From assembly GCF_000151315.2 (NCBI RefSeq), contig NW_011887303.1:826409-890408 (forward strand): DNA of 64,000 nucleotides, read 5' to 3'. This document shows, piece by piece, positions 53,012-64,000 of the stretch; positions within the stretch are counted from its first letter, which is position 1; each line of letters starts with the position of its first letter. Source of the stretch: Capsaspora owczarzaki ATCC 30864 (lineage: Eukaryota; Opisthokonta; Filasterea). The translations under genes were made by a program, and so were the position numbers. The notes beneath the pieces were generated by a model that was not told the DNA's origin, searched no databases, and saw only the letters and a list, made by a program, of their open reading frames with translations.

Positions 53012-54919
53012 ATGTCGATTGCGGCCGCCGTCGTTCTGCTGGCTGCGCTTGTGCTCGTGGCTGCCGTTGCACGGCTCGCTCTGATGCGCAACCCCATGAC
53101 CTACACTGCGTATCTCAAGCGCTCTTCTCGGCGCCTCAAGTCGGATGGGGCGATCGCTGCAACTGGCACGGGTGAACTGCCCGACTCACCGCAGCCGCGC
53201 GTGCTCGTGATTGGCGCTGGGTTTAGCGGCCTTGCAATGTGCGCTGCCCTCAAGCGTCACGGCATTCCATTTGATTGCGTCGAGCGTGCACATGGCGTCG
53301 GTGGCAACTGTAAGCATTGCGGTTGACTGATCCGATCATGATCCAATTTGGCGACGCTTTGAGCCAAAATTTGGTGCTCGAATTTGACCCTTGCTGAGCG
53401 ACTCGACGGTTGTTGTTGGCTCTCATCTGCTGCACAGGGCTCCATGGAACATACGACAATGTGCACATCATATCATCGCGGAAGACAACAGAGTACAAGG
53501 TACGTGTGTTCTCAAACAACGAGCCATTCATCGTTCGTTTCCTCTCTCTCTCTCTAACTCGTTTGTCAAACACACTGCAATGACAGGACTTTCCCATGCC
53601 CGAATCGTACCCCGATTTTCCATCCCGCGATCAAGTCCTTGCGTATTTGGAATCGTACGCGGCACATTTCAAGCTGAATGAGCACATTCGATTCAACACC
53701 GAAGTCTCTTCGATTGAACCTGCCGAACGCCAGCCCGGGTTTTGGAAGGTGTCCATCGACGGTGGACTGGATGGTCAGCGCGAGGAGAAAGTCTATGGTG
53801 GCGTGTTTCTCTGCAACGGACACCACTGGGACATGAGGTTTGCATCCTACCCTGGCCCCTTCACTGGCGACGTCATCCACAGCAAGCAGTACAAGTCACC
53901 CAGCTCGCTTGCTGGAAAGCGCGTCTTGGTGATTGGTGGCGGAAATTCCGCGTGCGACATTGCTGTCGAAGCCGGACGGATTGGAGCAGCCTCTCACATT
54001 TCCATGCGGCGAGGGTACTGGTTTTTGCCACGAACCATCGCTGGAATTCCGGCGGTGGAAATCATTCGTCCGTGGGTTCCAATCTGGGCTCAGCGTCTAC
54101 TCATCCGCGCTTTTGTCAAGCTATCGATTGGCTCGTAAGTCGCCGTCCCACTTTCGATGCGAGCATCCGATACTAAAGCCTGTGTTTTTCGGTTGTGTTT
54201 GCCCTGCTTTTTTCGTTTGGAATGGTAGCTACACAAGTTACGGATTGCAGGTCCCCGACCACAAAATATGGGACCATCATCCCACCATCAATACCGAACT
54301 GCTGCATTACCTCAAGTTGGGCAAGATTGCTCCGCATAGGTTTGTTTTTTTGCTGAGCGGATTCGAACGTGACGAGGGTTGCGCTCGTAACACTCACCGA
54401 CCCCGCGACATCGCTCTTGGCTCAACCTTTTCATGCAGTGACATTACTCGCTTTGCAGAAAAGACAGTGTTCTTTTCCGATGGCACGAGCTGCGAGGTGG
54501 ACTTGATCGTTCATGCGACTGGCTTCAATGTAAGCTTAAAGCCCTTGCGCAGCGACCTGGTTGCCACTGAGGTGTCCCCTCACAATGGAAGAACGTACTT
54601 CCAGTTGGTCGATGGCATGTTCCCCATCGATCAACGCAACCTTTATGTTGTCGGAATTGGACAGCCCCGATATGGCGCTGGCTCACTGCTGACCGTGGTG
54701 ACGGAGCTGGCTGCGGAAATGCATCTTCTTCAGCCTTCAGTCAGTCGACCCGTTGGCAGCCTGCTCGCCGCGGTAGGCGGAAAGCGACTGGCTCAGAAAA
54801 AGTGTGTTGACGCGCACTTGATCGACCCCATCGATGCGTTCAACAAATGCCTGCTCGTGCTAGGCATTGTGCCCCATCTCGCCAAAATCGACCGCCTTCT
54901 GCAGCTGATTGGTCGCTAA
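53012..54919 (+). CDS. Flavin-containing monooxygenase-like protein
   Basis: Exons 53012-53309, 53438-53499, 53587-54134, 54229-54339 and 54439-54919; 499 residues. The N-terminus is a membrane anchor (IAAAVVLLAALVLVAAVARLAL). Then come the FAD-binding G-x-G-x-x-G (VIGAGFSGLA), the FMO/BVMO fingerprint F-x-G-x3-H-x3-Y (FTGDVIHSKQY), the NADPH-binding VIGGGNSACDIA, and the ATGF motif near the end. Such enzymes use NADPH and oxygen to oxidise soft nucleophiles or, in YUCCA-type members, to decarboxylate keto acids. The substrate cannot be told by eye. It lies 215 bases downstream of CDK5RAP3 on the same strand. The start at 53012 is the first ATG. Confidence 0.9.
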
Positions 54920-54926
54920 TAACGAC

Positions 54927-54928
54927 GG

Positions 54929-54971
<43 letters not shown>

Positions 54972-54972
54972 T
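54927..54972. repeat. (TG)n microsatellite
   Basis: Nearly uninterrupted TG repeats just after the FMO-like stop codon. Confidence 0.9.
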
Positions 54973-55056
54973 TCCGTTGTCTGTGTCTGATTGTTTTACA
55001 CAAGTCCTGTGAATAGCAAATACAACAAAATTAACTCGCACACCAACCAAGAAAAC

Positions 55057-56463
55057 TCATTTGGGTCGCAGTATGGCATCCATTGATCCAGGCTCCTTGT
55101 CATTGATCCGGAAGGTGACAATGTAACGGCTGTTGTCGTCCATTTCGTGTAAAATCACGTCCTCATCAATTTCCCAAACGTCGTCCTCAAAGATCGCGTC
55201 AGCTGGCTCCGATGCTGCGGTTTCTTCAAAAGCAGTTGAAACTCCACCCGCGGCACCATTGGGTGAGTTCTGGAGCTGATTGCTGGCGGCTGGCAGGGCG
55301 CGCGACATTTGCGAGAACGAGTACCGCGAATCGGAATCATGCACGGTGTTTGTGCCGATTGTGGTGGCGTCTTGGAGGGTATCCGTGACACTAGCCACAC
55401 GCGCAAGCTTGTCGTTGGTTGAAGGGTGTTTCGCGCCGAGCAGCGGAGACGCAGTGGCGGTGTGTGGCGCACCCTTCACAACCGACCTCATCGACGCATC
55501 ATCTTCTGACGCAGAGGTGGCTGATGGCGGAGTGTCGTTTCGTCGTTTTTGGGCTGGAGTTGAGGGAGCCGCTGACGAGCGTGCATCCGACGGGACAGGT
55601 CGGTGACTCTCAGAACTAGGAATCATGGGAGTGAGCGACAGTGCTTCGAGCAACGATTCGGCCGCATCGCCCGTCATTGCCACAGCACTGCGATCACTCT
55701 CCGTCTCGGGTGTTGGCGCTCCGATATGCAGCCCAGCAGCAGCAGCCTCAACTTCGGCTGACGCGAGCGCGCGAACCGGCTGGCCGCTCGGAAGATCGGT
55801 GACATCGGGTGATTGCGCGGTGATTTTGAGACGCTTGGCCAGCCCAGCAACCTTAAAGTCCAACCGCCGCGTGGTCATGCATAATCGACGCAAGGGCAAG
55901 CGAACAGCAAACTTGGTCGCGATGCCCAGCGACAGGCTTTCGAGTGTGTTGGTGCTCTGCAGATAGACTCGACGGTACAGCTGCTCGCCTTCCGCTTGGA
56001 CCATGATGCACTTTACTGCTCCCAGACGACACGACGCAAAGAGCAAAGAGTCAGTGTGACCAAAAACAAACAGCAACAAAAAATTCAACGACCAGTTGGT
56101 CAACCGGCCGTTGTCCCCACTGCTCGCAAAACTCCAAAGCAAAGCACGATGACATACAGATTGACTGCGATACAGCCCGCTGGTCTGACCCCTTGATCAA
56201 GTTTTGAAGTCGAATTGCGGGTATGTCGCCCACAATTTCTCGCAAATCCGCTCGCGATAAGGCGGCCACTTCTTCGCCGGAGAAATCTTGCAGACCATCC
56301 GTGACGCTTGCGGAAAATCGCTGACGAAGTAGCCACGTCTGCAGCTGTGACGGTGAGAAAGCGCTGTCAAATCCTGCTCCGTTTGGGGCTGAAATGAACA
56401 AAAAACAGTAGGACAAACCAGTGAGTGCATCGCACTGGCTTTGGAGAGAGGGGGAGAGAGAAA

Positions 56464-56536
<73 letters not shown>

Positions 56537-59067
56537 CAACTGAAGCAGACGACCAACAATTTTTGTGTGCCAATATACCTTTGATGGAAACGCGCGAGGC
56601 AGTCCGGCGAGTACTGGGGCTGGTGCTCAGTCCGCTCATGTATACGGCGCCACCATCCAGGCCCGGCAGCGTCCCGGGCGTGTCCACCATCGGAAGAAAG
56701 GACGGATTCAAGGGCCAGGTTGTGGTTGAGTTCGGCAAGGTTTGGAAGACAAACTGTGGCGAGATACCCGGCGAAAATCGCAGCTCACCAAAATTCGTGG
56801 CAGGGTTGGCCGCCATCTTTTTTGCAAAAGTCGCATCATCGCGCCTTCCAGCCAGGAACGGCGGTGAATTTGTAATGTCGACTTCTCGTACACTTGGCCA
56901 CGCCGCTGTCACTTCATGGGTCTTCTGAGCGCCAGAGGAAGTTGTTGCAGGAAAGTCGCCAGACGACGGATTGCCAGATGCAGTGATGGATTCAAAACCG
57001 AGCTCCTCAGCTGCAAGAAACTGTTTGTGTGACTCGACCGCAGAACGAGAGCTGGATCCATTGCGATGCCCCTCGGGCCCGGGCAAGGACGATGAAACGC
57101 TCGAAACATCAAACGCACTTAGGGCTCGGTCCTCGACCAAGCCTGATGACGCATTCATGGGAAGACGAGCTGCGTGTGCTTCACGAGATAGGAGTCCTTG
57201 ATGGGGACTGCCTGCGTGGCCACTTCGGATCGCATCGTCTAGAAGATAGTCCTTCAGTGATGCATGCTGAATCAGACCATCGCTGAGAGCATCAATGGTG
57301 CCGGGACTGAGTACGTCCATTGCGTTGGGGAGAAAGTCACTCAGACTGTCAGGACTCAGTAGAAATCGTTCGGGATCGGCAGAATCGCGCAATTGTTGCT
57401 CGAGGGCAAGCTTGCTTGAAAATGGCGAATCCATGGGCAGCCCGAGGGGCCGAGCGGGAGCTGCTGGCCATCGAGCGTCGGGCTTGGTGGCAACGGATGT
57501 CACCGGGCTTTTGGGCAACAGGACAAACGACGCGCCACCGCCAGGCAATGGCACGGCTTTGGCTGGAGACAGAATGGTGGTCACTGAAAGTGGGAGACCT
57601 TGGTTTCGGCGAAGGTCGTTTTGAAATTGCTTTTCGGCACCCTAATTGCAGAAAGCGTGAACGAGGAACGTGGTGCGCGCGGAAACCAAGCAGCAATGCC
57701 GGACGCGAGCGACAAACGGCGAACGTGCCAACCAACCAACCAACCAACAAACAACCAAACAACCAACAAACAACCAAACAAACAAACAAACAAAAAAAAA
57801 AAAAAAGTGAGGATGACAGCCATAGGCCGACACAGCAGAACGCCCAACCAAAAAACAAAAGTCCAAAGACATACCTTCTTGTACACTTTGATCATGGTGA
57901 ATGCAGAAGAGATCAACGTCATTCCTTGGATGGTGGTCGGCCCGCGAGCAGCATTCGGACCAATGACCGCTGGGGCGTCGCCGCTAGATCGGTACGTGTC
58001 AATATGCAATCGAAGCGGAACTCCCTTGCTATTACGCGACGCACCCACTTCGGTGGAGAGGCAATTTAACACAATATAAATGGCAGCGCCTCGAGCAGCG
58101 CTCCACGAAAAGGAGACGGCATTGGGTCCCACAGGTTTGATCTCGGCAATTCCGTTCGACATGGATGACGCTACAGCACACGGTCAAGGATAGAAGCCAG
58201 TGGGTAGGCGATCTTCCAAACTCAAACCAATCCGATCATGGTGCAGACACACTTACCAATCTCGACGGCAGACGTTTGGCTGGTTTCGGAAACCCAGTTG
58301 TTCCATAGCTCGGTTTCTCGTAGCTCGTCCTTATGGTCATGAAAGTGCACATAAATGATGGATCTGCGAATCGCGGTGGTGAGTTTCACGCTCAAAACGT
58401 TGTTGGTGCGCAAATGGCTTGCGAAACTGAGTGAGAATTCGTACCTCAGAGCAGAGCTCGATGACGACGTTGAATCAGCGGGGTCGATCATACTCGACGC
58501 TGCTGCCTTTGCATTGAAGACTTCCGGCTTGACATCGATCAAACCCGGAGTCGGTATCGATGCGAATGAGGACGACGACGGACGTGCACTGGTCGACGTT
58601 GGCAAAGCGGACGACGACGGTGCCTGGCGCCAAAGCTCGTCTTCTTGAGCATGCTGCTGGGCTTGGTCACTCGCGGAATCGAGCAGTGGATCGTGTCCCA
58701 GCGCCTGCAGCGTGAGTCGGTACTGCCGCTGACGATCGAGATACGTCACCGGCAGCTCCGTCACGCTCCTCGTCTGCTTGGCGTTCAGCTCGTACACAAA
58801 TCGCAGCGACGGAGGCAATGCTGGTGTCTTTTCGTGCCTCACCAGAGCGGCCAGCGGGTCTGCTTCGATGGTGGCGGTCGCGGCGGTCGCGGCGGCGTCT
58901 GGCATTGGCTCAGCTTGCGCGTCACCGGTTTGGCCACCTCCTGCTGCTGCTGCTATTGCGTGTGCAGGGCTTGCAGATGCCAGTGACGACGACAATGCTC
59001 GCAAATTCAATGCTGCATCGTTATCGGCGCCCCGGGACTGTGAGGCGTCGACGGACGTCTCCTTCAT
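55057..59067 (-). CDS. CP2/Grainyhead-family transcription factor with SAM and ubiquitin-like C-terminal domains
   Basis: Five exons: 58257-59067, 57875-58170, 56579-57641, 56158-56388 and 55057-56018; 1120 residues. The CP2 DNA-binding domain spans roughly 85-385: L-R-F-V-Y-E-L-N...T-Y-L-D-R-Q-R-Q-Y, the V-H-F-H-D strand, S-F-S-W-S, K-G-V-P-L-R-L-H-I-D-T-Y, and T-M-I-K-V-Y-K-K-G-A-E-K-Q. A disordered Ser/Pro linker follows. Exon 4 encodes a SAM-like domain (Q-L-Q-T-W-L-L-R-Q-R-F...D-F-S-G-E-E-V...I-R-L-Q-N-L-I-K-G). The last exon has strands like the C-terminal dimerisation domain of TFCP2. The SAM domain suggests the TFCP2/LSF branch. These factors bind paired CNRG-type sites. The exon 4/5 junction is the least certain. 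Confidence 0.88.
56471..56532. repeat. (GA)n microsatellite in intron
   Basis: About 30 GA units after an A-run, inside the third intron of the CP2-family gene. Confidence 0.92.
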
Positions 59068-59299
59068 TTTATACAGAAGGGGGTCGGAACGCCTCCTCGC
59101 TCAGACTGAGACTTGAAAGAAGACAAAGAAAGAAGGCGACTGCGCAACGCATGACAAACAAGGATCAGCGACGAGTGCATGAGGGGAAATGGGCTTTTTT
59201 TTTTATCAAGCGACAAGCGACATGGAATCACACATCAACACAAGATCGGAACAACCAAACGGAAAAAAAAAAAAAAAACACTCAAGTCAGGATGGCCGC

Positions 59300-60783
<1,484 letters not shown>

Positions 60784-61970
60784 GGTTTTCTTTTTTCTTG
60801 TTGCGGGCTATGGATGTGGGGAGAGCAGAGCTTTGGACTTGGGTTGTGTCTGCCGTGCGCTTCAGCCGGAATATCGGTGGCCAACGCGAACGACCTGCAC
60901 CAAAAAGACAAACGCCACATTAGTGCAGTGAGCAACGTCGAGACGTGGAGTGATGGAGTGGAGCTGGTGGTTGGATGAATGTTGGCTGGGATTGCATTGG
61001 GACAAGGAATCCCTGCCTCTGCACACGCTCTGCACGCCGCCGACACCAGTCACACAATGGGCTGATAGTGAATGGCGATAGTGATAGTAGTGATGATGAC
61101 GTTGACGACGTTGACGATCAAAGTCACTGGTCAAAAGAACAAAAGCAAAACGGTAAAAAAAAAAAAAAAAAAAAAAGTTTTGGCGCCAAAAAAAAAAAAA
61201 AAAAAAAAATCTGTTTTTTTGAATGGACGATCGCAGCGCTTTTGTTTGAGGACTTTGCGACTGTGCCAACGAGCTGAAGTACGTGCGCGTGTGTGTCTAG
61301 GATGATAGGATGAGCGATCGACACGCAGTCCCCCCCGCTTGTCTCAGACCAAGACGGCGATCCGACTCGGAAATGCTGATGCAGAATAATTCCACGAGGG
61401 GACAGCTCTGCGTTGCACATCCCGCCCTGCCTGCTGCCTGGCGCGTCGTCGAACAGCAGCTCAGAAAGCAAGGCGGGGTTGCGATGGGACGGGACGGGGT
61501 GGGGTGGCCGCGCCAGGAGGGAGGCCGCGAGTGGTTCAGGCGAGGTCGAGCGAGACGCGAGGAAGGGATTTTGACAAGTCAAGTTGCATTACCAAAAAAG
61601 CGAAAAAAAAAAAAGAATGATTCAGAGTCGCTGAGAGCAAAAACAGAGAGTTTCAAAATGGTGGAGCAGCGCCCGGAAAAAAAAGAGCCGGGTCGTAGAC
61701 GGCCAAACAAACACCAGGGGAAGACCGAGCATAAACAGCAAAAAAATAGGGCAGGAGGGGATCTTTTCTAGCAGGACAACCGAGTGTGGACTGTGGAAAT
61801 CGAATCGCTCGTTGGATTGAACATGAAAAACAATCACACATCAACGTGAAAAAACTTCGGAAGAAAACAGGACGGAGCGGACAACGACGGAGAATCACAG
61901 ACGGAAAAACAAACATTCAGCAAAACTTGCAAAACAACAACAGGCCGAGCGAACACACCGAATTCGCAAT
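60784..61970. other. Long intergenic region
   Basis: 1187 bases between the WDR5 start and the LRR-receptor stop, both minus strand. It has A-runs at about 61155-61176 and 61190-61209. Open frames here are homopolymer-driven. No gene or RNA is supported. Confidence 0.5.
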
Positions 61971-63530
61971 TTACGCGGAATCGACATGCCCGGGCTGCGT
62001 GGAAGATGCGACATCGATGGTCGCGTAAGTAGTCGGGGAAGATGCGGGCGGGACACGAACTGACGAGGCGTTGGGCACGGACGTTTCGGCATACTGCACG
62101 TCCGACAAACCCACAGAGGCCTGGGGCGTTGATCCAACAGGCTCGTACAAGGCGTGGTCGCCAGTCGCAGACAAGGTTTCATAGGTGGGGTTCGCAACGT
62201 TTGCCGCAGCACCAGCAGACTTGGAAGTCGGCTCCGCACTCTCGCGAAGCTTGGTGGCCGAGCTGGTGGTTGCCAACGCAGTTGACGAGCGACGACGCCG
62301 AAGGGCCACAACCAGCGCAACCAGCAGTAGGAGAGCCAGCACGCCAAAAATGACTCCAAGAATAATCGGCAAAGAGGATGAAGCATCATTTGGTTTGGCG
62401 GGAGCGTTGGACGCCGCAGATGCCGCAGATGTCTGCCAAACAGACGAGGCGCTGGCGGCTGACGCGGATGCTTGCGATGCAATTGACGCTGAAGACGCCG
62501 CTGCGACGGAAGCAAATGATGCCGAGGAAGCGGAAACAAGAGACGCAATCGAGGCCGAAGCCGCTGAGGCAGCCGTGACAACGGAGGCAAGCGAAGCAGA
62601 CTGCGCCGATGCGACCGAGGCGACGGACGCAACCGATGCAGATCCAGTGGAAGCAACCGAGGCAGCCGAGGCAGCCGAGGCAGATCGCGAGGACGCGACT
62701 GAGGCGATGGACGCTTGTGTCGCAGCCGACGCGACCGAAGAAGCCAAGCCAGAGGCGATGGATGCGAGCGAGGCGGCCGAGGCAGATTGGGTGGACACGA
62801 CTGAAGCGATGGACGCAATTGATGCGTTGGTCGCAGCAGATGCAAGGCAGAAGCCGCTCATCATCACATAGCCGTCATAGCACTGAGTGCAGGGATCGGA
62901 TGAAGTACATGTCAGACAGTTGGCTCCGCAACACGAACCGGACCCAGAGGCGTAGCAGGTGGCACAGGCTGTATCACACGCTGCAGTACAAAATGTCAGT
63001 GAAGAATGATCACAGGTACAGTCCAGTCAAGGCGGAACTTACGGTACGGTACGGATGCACTGCCGTATGTGCTGGGCGGAGCGACAATGTTGCCATTAAA
63101 GGTAAAGTTGTTGGGGCTCAGGTAGAGATTTGACTGCGACAAAGACAAGCCGTTTGGCAAGCCCTTGAACAGACCAGGCGGCAACGTGGTGTATGCATTG
63201 TTGTTCAAAGGCCTACAAGAATCGCAAAGTAAGAGGCGAATCGAGTCTGCGCAATGGAAGAACATAGCTTGCTTACACGGAAGTCAGCGCAGTCAGGCCT
63301 GTGAACGCGTTGGCTGGAATGCTGGTGATCAGGTTGTTGGACAAGTATCTGCAGATCAGGTCGCCAACAAGTAAGCTGGTTGTGCAGGATTCTATTCGTT
63401 GTGTTATTTTCTTGCTTACAGGTTGCCCAGCGCAGTCAGGCCTGTGAATGCGTTTGCAGAAATGCTGGTGATCTGATTCTGTTGAAGATATCTACACAAG
63501 AACGAGCGAGAGAGAGAGAGAGAGACAGAG

Positions 63531-63597
<67 letters not shown>

Positions 63598-63995
63598 AAG
63601 CATTCGCGAGTGAACGATATGCCGTGCTTGCGAATGATTGATCATGCCTTTGCTTGCTTACAAGTTGGTCAGTGCGCTCAGGCCTGTAAATACAGAGGAA
63701 GAAATGCTGGTGATCTGGTTCCGAGACAGCGTTCTAAGAGACACAAAACGAATGAGTCCATGGTGTGACGATTCCTGTCTTTGCTTGCGTACATTTGTGC
63801 CAGCGCAGTCAGGTGTGTCAACGCAGGAATGCTGGTGAGCTGGTTGATTCGCAGAGATCTACAGATATTGGCGCGAACGAGTGAGGGATTCGAGCTTAAT
63901 TCGTTTCGTCTTTGCTTGCTTACAAGTACTGGAGCAAAGGCAAGTCTGCGAAAGCATTTTCGGCAATGCTGGTGATCTGATTGTCCTTCCAGGTC
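61971..63995 (-). CDS. LRR receptor-like membrane protein with cysteine-rich module and tyrosine-motif tail (partial, 5' part beyond right edge)
   Basis: Exons seen (5' to 3'): 63924-63995, 63793-63858, 63662-63733, 63420-63491, 63277-63348, 63043-63212 and 61971-62980. The first five are phase 2 and each encodes one LRR of about 24 residues (N-Q-I-T-S-I-x-A-N-A-F-T-G-L-T-A-L); all are 72 bases except one of 66. The last exon begins with a Cys-rich growth-factor-receptor-type segment (C-D-T-A-C-A-T-C, C-C-G-A-N-C, C-T-Q-C). An Ala/Ser stalk of about 120 residues, a membrane helix (LPIILGVIFGVLALLLLVALVVAL) and RRRR follow. The cytoplasmic tail of about 85 residues has Tyr motifs NPTYETL, ALYEPV, DVQYAET and TTYATI. 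No kinase domain is present. Confidence 0.85.
62395..62870 (-). repeat. Ala/Ser-rich low-complexity stalk coding sequence
   Basis: Irregular repeats of A-S-V-A-S and S-A-S-A-A-S type encode the juxtamembrane stalk of the LRR receptor. They suit an extended, probably O-glycosylated spacer. Confidence 0.7.
63508..63597. repeat. (GA)n microsatellite in LRR-receptor intron
   Basis: About 40 GA units lengthen one of the otherwise short introns between single-repeat LRR exons. Confidence 0.92.
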
Positions 63996-64000
63996 CTACG

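Overview
The window is eukaryotic nuclear DNA: nearly every gene is split by short GT-AG introns (mostly 60-180 bases), coding exons are GC-rich, and introns and intergenic gaps are full of T/A homopolymers, (CT)n, (GA)n and (TG)n tracts. The gene set (a CP2/Grainyhead factor with a SAM domain, a bHLH factor, WDR5, COP9 subunit 1, CDK5RAP3, SPF45, a selenoprotein H read through UGA, LRR receptors with tyrosine-motif tails) points to an opisthokont outside animals and Dikarya. A unicellular holozoan such as a filasterean (Capsaspora-like) fits best; this is inference from content, not a database match.

Layout. 1-5.2 kb: a head-to-head pair of signal-peptide proteins, one with an FN3 domain (cut by the left edge) and one with a membrane span and a long coiled coil. 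5.3-9.9 kb: an AGTRAP-like membrane protein and an SLC35F6-type transporter, divergently arranged. 10.2-13.0 kb: a bHLH transcription factor spliced in frame to hemopexin repeats. 13.5-17.1 kb: a divergent G-alpha subunit and an ARF GTPase. 18.2-24.5 kb: a small membrane protein, methylmalonyl-CoA epimerase, a long-tailed annexin and mitochondrial ATP synthase subunit b. 25.1-27.5 kb: a CDP-alcohol phosphotransferase. 28.2-31.4 kb is the accessory stretch: an F-box-like protein, an LRR gene with one repeat per exon, a solo-LTR-like insertion and a small helical protein. 31.8-40.3 kb: a 46-residue micro-protein, selenoprotein H, serine palmitoyltransferase subunit 1, a CHCHD2-type protein, dephospho-CoA kinase and a cyanovirin-N-domain protein. 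40.8-47.5 kb: a C2-RhoGAP-EF-hand protein, a UBE2K-type E2 and SPF45. 47.7-54.9 kb: CSN1, CDK5RAP3 and an FMO-like enzyme. 55.1-60.8 kb: the CP2/Grainyhead factor and WDR5. 61.97 kb to the right edge: an LRR receptor-like protein with an ITAM-like cytoplasmic tail.

Most genes are housekeeping and are not an operon-like functional unit, although several neighbours share short divergent promoters (CSN1/CDK5RAP3, UBE2K/SPF45, CVNH protein/RhoGAP). Exon boundaries were worked out by hand from splice signals, reading-frame phase and similarity to remembered protein families. In every gene given with full exon coordinates the exon lengths sum to a multiple of three. Most novel items: the bHLH-hemopexin fusion, the UGA-containing selenoprotein H, the ITAM-tailed LRR receptor, the CVNH domain on a nuclear-looking protein, and the exon-per-repeat LRR gene beside an LTR scar.
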